NCBI GenBank assembly: GCA_934675115.1
Contig: CAKUPH010000042.1
Coordinates: 1 to 18,249 of the forward strand
Direction: 5' to 3'
Length of the DNA stretch: 18,249 nt
Source of the DNA: an uncultured Oscillospiraceae bacterium
GTDB lineage: Bacteria > Bacillota > Clostridia > Oscillospirales > Oscillospiraceae
Under the pieces are notes generated by a model, which worked only from the letters and a program-made list of their open reading frames with translations, ran no database searches and was not told the DNA's origin. The translations under genes and the position numbers were made by a program. Shown piece by piece: positions 6,923 through 13,923 of this stretch. How positions within the stretch are numbered: the first letter of the stretch is position 1; each line of letters begins with the position of its first letter.

Positions 6923-7789
6923 TTATCCGATCCTTCCGATATCTTCTGTCGTCTCAAGTGTAAAGCGGCCGAGCTTGCCGCCCCGGAACTCGTCCAGCAG
7001 CACCCGGGCCATCCGCTCGGAGTCCACCTCGCCGCCGGAGATCAGCATGCCCCTCTTCCGGGCGGCCTGCTCCAGCAGCTCCCAGCCCTTCGCGTCCGCC
7101 GTAGGCTCCAGCTTGTACCGCTCCCGCAGGCTGTCCGGGTAGCGGTCCCGCAGCAGCTCCAGCAATGCGGCGGCCAACTCCTCGATATCCACCACCTCAT
7201 CCTTCACCGCGCCGGTGAAGGCAAGGTGCATACCCACGGTCTGATCCTCGAATTTGGGCCAGAGGATGCCCGGTGTGTCCAGCATATCCAGCCCGCTGTC
7301 CACATTGACCCACTGCTTGCCTCGGGTGACGCCGGGCCGGTCCCCCGCCTTGGCGGATTTCCGCTTCGCTACTTTATTGATAAAGGTGGATTTGCCCACG
7401 TTGGGGACGCCCACCACCATGACGCGCACCGGGCGACCCACCTGCCCCTTGTCCTTCCACTGCTCGATCTTGTCCTTCAGCGCCGCCTTGACCACGGCGG
7501 AAAACTCCCGGACGCCCTTGCCGGTCTTGGCGTCCGTCTCCAGCACGGCGAAGCCCTTCTCCCGGAACCAGCTCTTCCAGACGGCGGTCTGGGTGGGGTC
7601 TGCCTGATCCGCCCGGTTGAAAATGATCATCCGGGGCTTGTCCCCCACCATGGCGTCGATGTCCGGGTTGCGGCTGGAAATGGGGATGCGGGCATCCACC
7701 ACCTCGGCCACAAGATCCACAAACTTGACGTCCTCCGTCATCTGACGGCGGGTCTTGGTCATATGGCCGGGATACCACTGAATGTTCAC
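6923..7789 (-). CDS. rbgA: ribosome biogenesis GTPase RbgA (YlqF)
   Basis: Circularly permuted GTPase that acts late in 50S subunit assembly. The 288-residue protein begins MNIQWYPGHM, the family hallmark. Motifs appear in permuted order: G4 NRAD at 58-61 (usually NKAD), G1 GVPNVGKS at 127-134, the G2 Thr155 in PGVTRGKQW, and G3 DTPG at 171-174. An RNA-binding C-terminal domain follows. An in-frame ATG exists 16 codons further upstream, but the GTG at 7789 is preferred. It sits 7 bases after a perfect AAGGAGG (7797-7803) and gives the family N-terminus. It is the first gene of the rbgA-rnhB-yraN-dipeptidase-thrC-phosphoesterase unit. Confidence 0.96.
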   Translation of the reverse strand: MNIQWYPGHMTKTRRQMTEDVKFVDLVAEVVDARIPISSRNPDIDAMVGDKPRMIIFNRADQADPTQTAVWKSWFREKGFAVLETDAKTGKGVREFSAVVKAALKDKIEQWKDKGQVGRPVRVMVVGVPNVGKSTFINKVAKRKSAKAGDRPGVTRGKQWVNVDSGLDMLDTPGILWPKFEDQTVGMHLAFTGAVKDEVVDIEELAAALLELLRDRYPDSLRERYKLEPTADAKGWELLEQAARKRGMLISGGEVDSERMARVLLDEFRGGKLGRFTLETTEDIGRIG

Positions 7790-7806
7790 AAAAAGTCCTC
7801 CTTGAA

Positions 7807-7824
7807 CCGCGGCGCATCCCGCGG
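7807..7824 (-). other. GC-rich hairpin before the rbgA ribosome-binding site
   Basis: Two CCGCGG arms (7807-7812, 7819-7824) with a 6-base loop, ending 3 bases before the AAGGAGG of rbgA. It would form the second stem of the ~60-base rbgA leader and could affect access to the ribosome-binding site. Confidence 0.4.
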
Positions 7825-7825
7825 G

Positions 7826-7848
7826 AACACACCGCACTGGGGTGTGTT
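7826..7848 (-). other. hairpin at the 5' end of the rbgA transcript
   Basis: Arms AACACACC and GGTGTGTT (8 bp) with a 7-base loop. On the minus strand it would begin within 1-3 bases of the predicted transcription start, consistent with a 5' stability hairpin. On the plus strand it is followed by a T-rich run and resembles a terminator, but no plus-strand gene ends here. Confidence 0.4.
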
Positions 7849-7855
7849 ATTTTTT

Positions 7856-7884
7856 ATTATACTAAATATAGTTCCATATGAAAA
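7856..7884 (-). promoter_or_regulatory. predicted housekeeping promoter of the rbgA operon
   Basis: A perfect -10 TATAAT (7856-7861) with -35 TTTTCA (7879-7884, four of six consensus bases) at 17-base spacing on the minus strand. The predicted start lies near 7849. It sits just downstream of the rplS terminator, so rbgA is transcribed independently of rplS. Confidence 0.75.
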
Positions 7885-7896
7885 GAGCCGAATGAT

Positions 7897-7928
7897 AAAA
7901 AAAGGAGCGGAAGTCCGCTCCTTTTTTT
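7897..7928. terminator. rho-independent terminator after rplS (symmetric)
   Basis: A GC-rich 7-bp core (GGAGCGG/CCGCTCC) with a 4-base loop, flanked by seven A's and seven T's. It works on either strand and lies 15 bases beyond the rplS stop. It separates rplS from the rbgA operon, which share one transcript in some relatives. Confidence 0.9.
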
Positions 7929-7943
7929 ATGGATGCAGTTGTG

Positions 7944-8285
7944 TTACAGGCTCTCCTTGACCTTGGCGGCCTTGCCGACACGGTCACGCAGATAGTACAG
8001 CTTGGCGCGGCGCACCTTGCCCTTGCGGACGGTCTCGATCTTTTCCACGGTGGGCGCGTGCAGGGGGAACACCTTCTCCACGCCGACGCCGTAGGACACG
8101 CGGCGGACGGTGACGGTCTCGCCGATGCCGCCGTGCTTCTTGGCGATCACGGTGCCCTCGAACACCTGGATACGCTCACGGTTGCCTTCCTTGACGCGGA
8201 TGTGCACGCGAACGGTGTCGCCCACGTTGCAGGAAGGAGCCTCGTCCTTCAGGTACTTGTCGCTGAACTGCTTCATCAGATCCAT
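7944..8285 (-). CDS. rplS: 50S ribosomal protein L19
   Basis: Large-subunit protein at the interface with the 30S subunit. The protein is 113 residues, the standard size (~115). Typical blocks are [44 protein letters not shown] and [11 protein letters not shown] (cited in part). The ATG at 8285 follows TAGGAGG. It is transcribed alone between its own promoter (8365-8393) and a strong terminator (7897-7928). The trmD, rimM and rpsP genes that often precede it are absent, replaced upstream by the spoIIIA operon. Confidence 0.98.
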   Translation of the reverse strand: MDLMKQFSDKYLKDEAPSCNVGDTVRVHIRVKEGNRERIQVFEGTVIAKKHGGIGETVTVRRVSYGVGVEKVFPLHAPTVEKIETVRKGKVRRAKLYYLRDRVGKAAKVKESL

Positions 8286-8293
8286 GATATTTT

Positions 8294-8358
8294 CCTCCTA
8301 ATTATAGGCGTTCATGCATCAAAACTTGCCGTTGTGCAGAGGACCGCCCTTTTCAGAC
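8294..8358 (-). promoter_or_regulatory. rplS leader, candidate ribosomal-protein autoregulatory RNA
   Basis: The predicted ~70-base leader between the promoter and the rplS ribosome-binding site contains a possible stem. GGC and GTT pair with AAC and GCC across a two-base bulge (about 8307-8330 region), closing just upstream of TAGGAGG. An L19 leader RNA family is known in Firmicutes. I cannot confirm membership by eye, so this is only a candidate. Confidence 0.3.
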
Positions 8359-8364
8359 TGAGGT

Positions 8365-8393
8365 ATCTTATCACATCGCAGATGAAAACGCAA
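8365..8393 (-). promoter_or_regulatory. predicted housekeeping promoter of rplS
   Basis: The minus strand has -35 TTGCGT (8388-8393), a 17-base spacer and -10 TAAGAT (8365-8370) preceded by TGA, giving an extended -10. It lies in the 137-base gap after spoIIIAH. No convincing terminator for the spoIIIA operon was found in this gap. Confidence 0.6.
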
Positions 8394-8422
8394 GCAGTTT
8401 TTCCGGAAGAGACTTCAAAATT

Positions 8423-9010
8423 TCAGGGGTCGGCCTCGATGATCTTGATCTGACTGACGGAAAGGCCGGTCTCCTCCTTGACGATCTCGGCAATGCGGGC
8501 AATGTCCGCATCCGTCAGGCCGTTTTCCGTGGCGGACACCACCACACTGGCACTGCTGTCGTTGATGAAGCAGATACAGTCGGAATAGCCTTTGGCCACC
8601 ACCAGATTCTCCACCTGTGCCTCGGACAGGGTATATGCCGCCATGGTCTGGATAGAGGCGTTGGCCTCGTCCACCACGGTCTGCTCCGCCTTTTCGTCTC
8701 CCGCCGCTTCCTGAAGAAGCTCCAGCGCGCTGTCCCGGGCCTGCTGGCGGTTCAGGCGGGCGGTGGCAAAGTAGCCCGTCTCCGCCGCGGCCCCGCCGTC
8801 CGTCTCCTCCCGTCCGCCGCCGGTGAGCAGGGCATCATCTGTTTCCTCACCATTGACCAGCGACGCCTGCCCCAGGATTTTTGCGGAGTTCTCCGCGTCC
8901 GCTGTGCCGTCCGCCGTCTCCGTGCGGTTATAGCTCCAGTTCAGGTAGACCGCCGCCCCCACGAACAGAACGATGGCCACAATGACCGCGTTTCTCTTCC
9001 ATAAACTCAT
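8423..9010 (-). CDS. spoIIIAH: stage III sporulation protein AH (SpoIIIAH)
   Basis: Mother-cell component of the SpoIIIA-SpoIIQ channel, which spans the intermembrane space of the engulfed forespore. The protein is 195 residues. One N-terminal membrane helix lies at ~8-24. A variable acidic linker follows (to ~95), then a ring-forming domain beginning near TGYFATARLNRQQARDSA. The domain carries the family-typical C-terminal segment with VVAKGYSDCICFI. The ATG at 9010 is chosen because the membrane helix starts just after it and GGAGG lies 10 bases upstream. The upstream in-frame extension overlaps spoIIIAG. It is the last gene of the operon, with a 34-base gap from spoIIIAG. Confidence 0.95.
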   Translation of the reverse strand: MSLWKRNAVIVAIVLFVGAAVYLNWSYNRTETADGTADAENSAKILGQASLVNGEETDDALLTGGGREETDGGAAAETGYFATARLNRQQARDSALELLQEAAGDEKAEQTVVDEANASIQTMAAYTLSEAQVENLVVAKGYSDCICFINDSSASVVVSATENGLTDADIARIAEIVKEETGLSVSQIKIIEADP

Positions 9011-9044
9011 ACCCTTTACGCCTCCATTGAAAACTTTTGGGAGT

Positions 9045-9548
9045 TCACCCTCCCTTGCATACCGTGATCTTTGCCGTTCCAAGCCCTGTGAGGGCGGACA
9101 CCGCCCGGGTGATGAGCAGCTTCACCTGCGGGTCGTCCCCGCCGGGGCACACCACCAGCGCCCCCTGAAAGGCGGGATACTGGCAGGAGAGCACCACCGT
9201 CTCCTGCGTCCCGCTGCCTGTGGAGATGACCACCGTTTCCGTTCGCTCCTCGTCTTCACTGTATGTGCTGTCCTGCGCCAAAATGCGTTCCATTCCGGTT
9301 TTCACCGTCAGCATGACGGAAACCTTTCCCGCGCCGTCGATGCGGCCAAGAATGTCCGCCATCTGCTCCTGCATCGCCTCCACCGAGAAGGTCTCCCCCG
9401 CCGCGTCCGCGGGCACGGCGGCCTGCGGGCTGCGCTCCGGCCACAGCAGCAGCGCAAGGCCCGCCGCGATGACGATCAGCACGAATTTGTACGCACCCAG
9501 CCGCTTCAGAAAACTTCCGGCCTTCTGTCCCAGCACGTTTCTGTCCAA
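9045..9548 (-). CDS. spoIIIAG: stage III sporulation protein AG (SpoIIIAG)
   Basis: Channel-ring protein of the mother-cell membrane, related in fold to ring-building domains of secretion systems. It is 167 residues, slightly short for the family. An N-terminal membrane helix lies at ~21-36, and the extracytoplasmic domain includes GRIDGAGKVSVMLTV and ends YPAFQGALVVCPGGDDPQVK...LTGLGTAKITV. The TTG start at 9548 directly abuts the spoIIIAF stop codon (0-base gap). A GGAGG lies 8 bases upstream inside the end of spoIIIAF. No closer ATG fits the membrane helix. Confidence 0.95.
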   Translation of the reverse strand: MDRNVLGQKAGSFLKRLGAYKFVLIVIAAGLALLLWPERSPQAAVPADAAGETFSVEAMQEQMADILGRIDGAGKVSVMLTVKTGMERILAQDSTYSEDEERTETVVISTGSGTQETVVLSCQYPAFQGALVVCPGGDDPQVKLLITRAVSALTGLGTAKITVCKGG

Positions 9549-10040
9549 CTATCCCACCTCCTCCTTAAAAACGATATTCTCCCCGGCGATGCCGAGGTCG
9601 GCGGTGATCTGCCCGGCCAGCCGCCGCTGTTCCTCCGCCGTAAGCGCCCCGGCGAGCGTCACCCGCGCCGGGGCAAACGCGCCGCTCTCATCCCGGGCGT
9701 AGGTCACAAAGACGCCGCAGTCAATGCCCATCTCCTCCGCCTTGTCCAGAATATATGCTTCCGTCTTTCCTTCTATGAGCGCTTTCATCATCCGGTCGTT
9801 CCCCTCTGTCAGCTCATCCGCCCGCGTCTCCTGCCGGGACTGGAGGTCTTGGAGGGCGCCGCTCATATCGAAGGCGGACAGTCCGGCCAGCGGCTTTGCC
9901 GCCGCCAGCAGAACCAGCAGCCCCGCCGTCAGCTGGGCTGCCTTTCCCGTGCCGCCCTTCCGGGCGAAGGCCTGCACCATGGCAGCGATCATGGCCGCGC
10001 AGGTCACGCCGAGGATCCATTGTCTGAGCAGCTCCGTCAT
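9549..10040 (-). CDS. spoIIIAF: stage III sporulation protein AF (SpoIIIAF)
   Basis: Membrane protein of the SpoIIIA complex, 163 residues. Two N-terminal hydrophobic segments (~8-22 and ~33-47) are followed by a soluble domain that ends in the typical VTLAGALTAEEQRRLAGQI and FKEEVG. The ATG at 10040 overlaps the spoIIIAE stop in an ATGA arrangement, with a GGTGGTG sequence just upstream. The longer open frame upstream only mirrors spoIIIAE. Its last codons hold the ribosome-binding site of spoIIIAG. Confidence 0.94.
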   Translation of the reverse strand: MTELLRQWILGVTCAAMIAAMVQAFARKGGTGKAAQLTAGLLVLLAAAKPLAGLSAFDMSGALQDLQSRQETRADELTEGNDRMMKALIEGKTEAYILDKAEEMGIDCGVFVTYARDESGAFAPARVTLAGALTAEEQRRLAGQITADLGIAGENIVFKEEVG

Positions 10041-11134
10041 GCCGTCACCACCGTCACCGACGACACCAGCGACACCAGCAGGAGCAGCGCGCAGGCCCCG
10101 GTCATGCCAAGGATCATCCCAAACGCGCCGGACAGGCTGTCGATGAGGGCGCACACCCGGCCCCCGCCCACCGCGGCGGACAGGGCCGCCGCCAACTTAT
10201 AGGTGAGGTAGTGGACGGCCAACTGTAAAAACGGCGTCAGGCAGATGGCCAGCACCACCAGCATTCCGAATACGCCCACGGTGCCCCGCAGGGCTCCCGC
10301 CGCGGCGAGGATGCTCTCCGACGCATCGGCCAGGATGCCGCCCACAACCGGCACCGCGCCGGAAATGGCAAATTTCGCCGCCTTTACCGCCGCGGCATCG
10401 GCGGAGCCGGAGATAACGCCGCTCACCGTCAGGTAGCCCACAAAGGCCAGCAGAATGACTGTCAGGACGGTGACCGCCGACCACTTGAGCAGCGCCGCCA
10501 CCCGCTTGAGGCCCTCGTTCCCCACCGCGGCCCACGCCACGCTGGCCGCGATATAGCCGTACACCAGCGGGACGAGCAGGCGGCTGATCACGTTGGACAG
10601 CACACCGGAAAAAAGCGCCGCCGCCATCTGCCGGGCCGCCGCGCCGGTGACGGCTCCCGTGGCCGCCGTGGTGGCCGCCACGATGGGCAGAAGGACGTTG
10701 GAGAAATCCGTCATGGACGAAATGGCCCTGCTGCCCAGCCCCAGCAGGGAATTGACGTCGGTGACCGCCACCGCCGTCACCGCAAGGCTCCCGGCCAGCG
10801 CCGCAATATTCACGCCCACATCCGAGCCCGCCGCCAGCACACCCTCTCCCAGACTGCACAGCAGCACAATGACCAGCAGAAGCACGCCGGAACGCACAGC
10901 CCGGCGGACGATGCCGTGGAGTTGGGCTGTCCCGGTGTCCAGCAGCGCGGACAGGTTGTCCTCCACGCTGCCGTCCAGTGTCACGTCCACGCCGTTCAGC
11001 TCCTCCCGGGCCGCCTGCTCCAAACCGTCCAGCCCGAAATCGTTCCCCTGTACGGAAAGACCCTCTGTTCCCGCCGCCGCGGCGCTGCCTGTCAGCAGCG
11101 GCAGACACAGCAGCAGGCAGATAAGATACCGCAT
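10037..11134 (-). CDS. spoIIIAE: stage III sporulation protein AE (SpoIIIAE)
   Basis: Polytopic membrane protein of the mother-cell channel complex, essential for late forespore gene expression in Bacillus subtilis. It is 365 residues. A cleavable-looking signal sequence (ICLLLCLPLLTGSAAAA) is followed by a short extracytoplasmic segment and then about seven or eight membrane helices rich in Ala, Gly and Val. The ATG at 11134 is chosen because GGAGG lies 8 bases upstream. A GTG three codons earlier overlaps that site and cannot use it. The gap from spoIIIAD is 12 bases. Confidence 0.95.
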   Translation of the reverse strand: MRYLICLLLCLPLLTGSAAAAGTEGLSVQGNDFGLDGLEQAAREELNGVDVTLDGSVEDNLSALLDTGTAQLHGIVRRAVRSGVLLLVIVLLCSLGEGVLAAGSDVGVNIAALAGSLAVTAVAVTDVNSLLGLGSRAISSMTDFSNVLLPIVAATTAATGAVTGAAARQMAAALFSGVLSNVISRLLVPLVYGYIAASVAWAAVGNEGLKRVAALLKWSAVTVLTVILLAFVGYLTVSGVISGSADAAAVKAAKFAISGAVPVVGGILADASESILAAAGALRGTVGVFGMLVVLAICLTPFLQLAVHYLTYKLAAALSAAVGGGRVCALIDSLSGAFGMILGMTGACALLLLVSLVSSVTVVTA

Positions 11135-11146
11135 TGCCCGCACCTC

Positions 11147-11533
11147 CTACAGAAGCTCTGCCAGCGTGTCCAGCACCGCCGACAGCAGCGGTGCCGCCGT
11201 CACCAGCGCCAGCACCGTTCCCGCCGTCTCTACCGCCCCGGCAATGCCACCCTCCTTCGCATCCTTGCAGATCTCCGCCGTCAGCTTCGTCACCACGGTG
11301 ATACCCGTCACCTTCACCAGCGGCCGTACCACCGCCGGAGTCAGGCCGCCCAGCTCTGTCAGGCGGTCCAGCAGCGCCAGAATGTCCCGCATCTCCTCCG
11401 TGCAGGACAGCAGCAGGATCGCCCCCGCCGCCAGAGCCAACGCCATGGCGATCTCCGGCGACTGCTTACGTACCACAACGGCGCACAGCGCCGCCGTCAC
11501 CGCCAGCGCCGCCAGCTTCCCCACGCCGCTCAC
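11147..11533 (-). CDS. spoIIIAD: stage III sporulation protein AD (SpoIIIAD)
   Basis: Small integral membrane protein of the SpoIIIA complex, 128 residues, close to the family size. Three or four hydrophobic segments are visible, with an amphipathic middle (CTEEMRDILALLDRLTELGG) and the conserved stretch KVTGITVVTKLTAEICKDA. The GTG start overlaps the spoIIIAC TGA stop (GTGA). No strong ribosome-binding site is present, so translation is probably coupled to spoIIIAC. Confidence 0.95.
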   Translation of the reverse strand: MSGVGKLAALAVTAALCAVVVRKQSPEIAMALALAAGAILLLSCTEEMRDILALLDRLTELGGLTPAVVRPLVKVTGITVVTKLTAEICKDAKEGGIAGAVETAGTVLALVTAAPLLSAVLDTLAELL

Positions 11534-11724
11534 AGACCGAAAAGGTCCTTGACCAGCGAAAAGAGGTCGCTGATCTCCTGCACCACCATCATAAGCACCA
11601 CCACCAGCCCGGCCAGCGTGGTCATGGTGGCCTGCTCGTCCCGGCCCGAGCGGGACAGCACCTGATTGAGCACAGACACCAGTATCCCGATGGCCGCGAT
11701 CTTGAAAATGAGATCCACGTTCAT
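11530..11724 (-). CDS. spoIIIAC: stage III sporulation protein AC (SpoIIIAC)
   Basis: Very small two-helix membrane protein, 64 residues, the normal size. It begins MNVDLIFKIAAIGILVSVL, has a short hydrophilic loop (SRSGRDEQA) and a second hydrophobic segment to ~50. The in-frame extension upstream only mirrors spoIIIAB. The ATG at 11724 gives the family N-terminus and follows AGGGGTG. The gap to spoIIIAB is 11 bases, and the gene overlaps spoIIIAD by 4 bases. Confidence 0.95.
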   Translation of the reverse strand: MNVDLIFKIAAIGILVSVLNQVLSRSGRDEQATMTTLAGLVVVLMMVVQEISDLFSLVKDLFGL

Positions 11725-11735
11725 ATGCCGCACCC

Positions 11736-12245
11736 CTAAAAAAGCAGAATCATAAGAAATAACCCGGCGGAAACACCTAATGTGCCGTACACCCGGCCCA
11801 GCCGCCCCCGGCGCTCCGACGCTTCGGCAAGGCGGTCTTCCAGCCCCGACGCCGTCCGCAGGATGGCCGCTGACTGGCTGGCGGCGTCGTACCGGCCCAG
11901 CACGCCGCCGAGGGACCGGAGCATGTCTGTATCTACGCCGTCCAGGCAGAGGGCCGCCGTCTCCAGCGCGGACGCCCACACGCCGCCAAACTGCCGCCCG
12001 GAAGCGCTCATCTCTGCCCCGCAGACCCCGAAAAAACGGCTGGGCCGGCCCTCCGTCCCCTCTGCGGCGGCGGACAGCATCTCACACAGCGGTGCAAGGC
12101 TGGCGCTCAGCGCCCGCTCCATGGCGTACAGCCCGGCGATCATCCCCCGGAGGTCCCGGACCCGGCAATCCATCAACCATACCGCCGTAACCCCCAGCGC
12201 CCCGCAGCCAACAGCCAGCAGAGCGCCGCCGATCCACCGCGTCAT
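11736..12245 (-). CDS. spoIIIAB: stage III sporulation protein AB (SpoIIIAB)
   Basis: Membrane protein of the SpoIIIA complex with similarity to type II secretion system F-like folds, 169 residues (family ~170). One membrane helix lies at each end (~5-24 and ~152-169). Between them is a cytoplasmic helical domain with the family-typical LRGMIAGLYAMERALSAS near the start and GRYDAASQSAAI later. The ATG at 12245 overlaps the spoIIIAA stop as ATGA, with GAGGTG upstream. The longer frame before it mirrors spoIIIAA. Confidence 0.95.
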   Translation of the reverse strand: MTRWIGGALLAVGCGALGVTAVWLMDCRVRDLRGMIAGLYAMERALSASLAPLCEMLSAAAEGTEGRPSRFFGVCGAEMSASGRQFGGVWASALETAALCLDGVDTDMLRSLGGVLGRYDAASQSAAILRTASGLEDRLAEASERRGRLGRVYGTLGVSAGLFLMILLF

Positions 12246-13156
12246 GGCAGCACCTCGCACCGCAGGGTCCGCAGGCCGCCCCGGCTCTCCAGCAGGAGCA
12301 CCCGGCGGAACAGGCCCAGCTCCATGAGCTTCCGGTACAGCGGGCGGCGGGTCAGATCGTCCACGCTGCCGCCGTGGGCGGTGGCCAGCAGCGTCACACC
12401 GCAGCCCACCGCCCATGTCATGGCGTCCACGTCCGCCTCCGCCGTGATCTCATCCGCCGCCAGCACCTCCGGCGACATGCCACGCAGCAGGATGGACAGC
12501 CCCGCCGCCTTGGGGCAGCCGGACATCACGTCAGTGTGGCTGCCTACGTCTAACTGGGGCTTCCCCTCCCAGACCGCGGCCACTTCGCCCCGCTCATCCG
12601 CAAGACCCACCCGCCGGGCGGGCGTATCCACGCCATCGGAAAGGCGGCGCACCATCTCCCGCAGGAGGGTGGTCTTCCCCGCCCCCGGCGGGGCAAGGAT
12701 CAATGTACTGCACAGCCGTCCGTTCTGTGCCATGGCGGACACGGCCTGTCCGCCCAAGCCCTCCACTGGCTTCGCGATGCGGACGGCCGCCGAGGATAGC
12801 CTGTCCAGCGTCTGGATGCTGCCCTCCCGCATGACCGCCGTGCCGCACAGGCCGATGCGGTGCCCGCCCCGGATGGTGACAAAGCCGGAGCGCACCCGGT
12901 CCAGCACCGTGTGGGCCGAGGAGCGGCTGGCCCGCTCCAGAAGCGTCCGCAGGTCTCCCTCCGTCACCTCCGGGCCGTCGGTCCTGTGCTCCCGGCCATC
13001 GATCAGCACCGTCATGGGATGTCCCACCCGCAGGCGGAACTCCTCCGCTCGCCGCCGGGCCGGGGCGTTGATGGCCGCCGCCGTCCGGTAATGCGTCTCC
13101 GGCAGCACGGCCGCCGCCTGAAAATAGGGCGTATTGCGTTCTTCTCCGCCGTTCAT
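12242..13156 (-). CDS. spoIIIAA: stage III sporulation protein AA (SpoIIIAA), secretion-type ATPase
   Basis: Cytoplasmic ATPase thought to power the mother-cell to forespore channel, related to secretion ATPases. It is 304 residues. Walker A PPGAGKTT is at 156-163 and a Walker B-like LAADEI at 232-237. The conserved SGFVTIRGGHRIGLCG precedes them, and DERGE (187-191) lies between. The ATG at 13156 is chosen because AGAGGTG sits 6 bases upstream. An in-frame ATG 22 codons earlier lacks a ribosome-binding site and would lie upstream of the predicted transcription start. It is the first gene of a complete spoIIIAA-AH operon. Confidence 0.96.
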   Translation of the reverse strand: MNGGEERNTPYFQAAAVLPETHYRTAAAINAPARRRAEEFRLRVGHPMTVLIDGREHRTDGPEVTEGDLRTLLERASRSSAHTVLDRVRSGFVTIRGGHRIGLCGTAVMREGSIQTLDRLSSAAVRIAKPVEGLGGQAVSAMAQNGRLCSTLILAPPGAGKTTLLREMVRRLSDGVDTPARRVGLADERGEVAAVWEGKPQLDVGSHTDVMSGCPKAAGLSILLRGMSPEVLAADEITAEADVDAMTWAVGCGVTLLATAHGGSVDDLTRRPLYRKLMELGLFRRVLLLESRGGLRTLRCEVLP

Positions 13157-13182
13157 AACCTTCACCTCTTTCGTGATGACAC

Positions 13183-13212
13183 AGCATATGAGGGCACATC
13201 CGCGTTTATGAC
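13183..13212 (-). promoter_or_regulatory. predicted sigma-E promoter of the spoIIIA operon
   Basis: The minus strand reads GTCATAAA (13205-13212), then a 14-base spacer, then CATATGCT (13183-13190). This fits the sigma-E pattern of GTCATA-type -35, 13-15 bases and CATA-type -10, as expected because spoIIIA is a sigma-E operon in Bacillus. The predicted start leaves a leader of about 20 bases with the ribosome-binding site. Confidence 0.75.
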
Positions 13213-13223
13213 CGGCGGGCATG

Positions 13224-13260
13224 AAAAAAGGGCGGCCTGTCCGGAGACAGGCCGCCCTTT
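13224..13260 (-). terminator. rho-independent terminator after upp
   Basis: A perfect 15-bp stem (arms 13227-13241 and 13246-13260) with a 4-base loop, followed on the minus strand by six T's. It lies 16 bases after the upp stop and insulates the tsaE-tsaB-upp unit from the sporulation promoter immediately downstream. Confidence 0.92.
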
Positions 13261-13276
13261 AAGCGGTATATTCTCT

Positions 13277-13906
13277 TTACTTCGTGCCGAAAATACGGTC
13301 GCCGGCATCACCCAAGCCGGGGACGATATAGGCGTGGTCGTTGAGCTTTTCGTCCACGGCGGCGACGTAGATGTCAACGTCGGGGTGCTCCTTCTGGATA
13401 CAGGCGATGCCCTCGGGCGCAGCCAGAATGTTCATCAGCTTGATGTGCTTGCAGCCGTAGCCCTTCATGCAGGCGATGGCGGCGGCGGCGGAGCCGCCGG
13501 TGGCCAGCATGGGATCGACGATGATCACGTCGCGCTCGGCGATATCGGCGGGCATCTTGCAGTAGTACTCCACCGGCTCGTGAGTCTCGGGATCACGGTA
13601 GAGGCCCAGATGGCCTACCTTGGCGGAGGGGATCAGGTTCAGGATGCCGTCCACCATGCCAAGGCCGGCCCGGAGGATGGGAACGATGGCCAGCTTCTTG
13701 CCGGCCAGAGACTTGAAGGTGCCGGTGGCGATGGGAGTCTCCACTACGACGTCCTCCAGCGGCAGGTCGCGGGTGGCCTCGTAGCACTCCAGTGCGGCGA
13801 TCTCGGAGACGATCTCGCGGAATTCCTTCACGCCGGTGTCCTTGTTGCGCAGAATGGTCAGCTTGTGCTGCAGCAGAGGATGATCCAAAACATGTACCTT
13901 TTCCAT
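13277..13906 (-). CDS. upp: uracil phosphoribosyltransferase
   Basis: Pyrimidine-salvage enzyme that makes UMP from uracil and PRPP. It is 209 residues, the standard length. The PRPP-binding loop [10 protein letters not shown] is at 131-140. The earlier [10 protein letters not shown] (76-85) and the C-terminal uracil-binding [13 protein letters not shown] are also present. The ATG at 13906 is preferred because AAGGGG lies 10 bases upstream and the protein starts [10 protein letters not shown]. An ATG 7 codons earlier lacks a ribosome-binding site and overlaps tsaB. It follows tsaB by 17 bases and ends the operon. Confidence 0.97.
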   Translation of the reverse strand: MEKVHVLDHPLLQHKLTILRNKDTGVKEFREIVSEIAALECYEATRDLPLEDVVVETPIATGTFKSLAGKKLAIVPILRAGLGMVDGILNLIPSAKVGHLGLYRDPETHEPVEYYCKMPADIAERDVIIVDPMLATGGSAAAAIACMKGYGCKHIKLMNILAAPEGIACIQKEHPDVDIYVAAVDEKLNDHAYIVPGLGDAGDRIFGTK

Positions 13907-13923
13907 AACTGATAAACCCCTTT

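Noticed and set aside
7826..7860. Plus-strand rho-independent terminator
   Set aside because: Hairpin plus T-rich run looks plausible, but no plus-strand gene lies upstream. It is better explained as the rbgA leader stem next to its A/T-rich -10.
10593..11552. Plus-strand open frame opposite spoIIIAE and spoIIIAD
   Set aside because: Ser/Thr/Ala-rich shadow of two membrane-protein genes. It crosses their boundary and shows no start signal.
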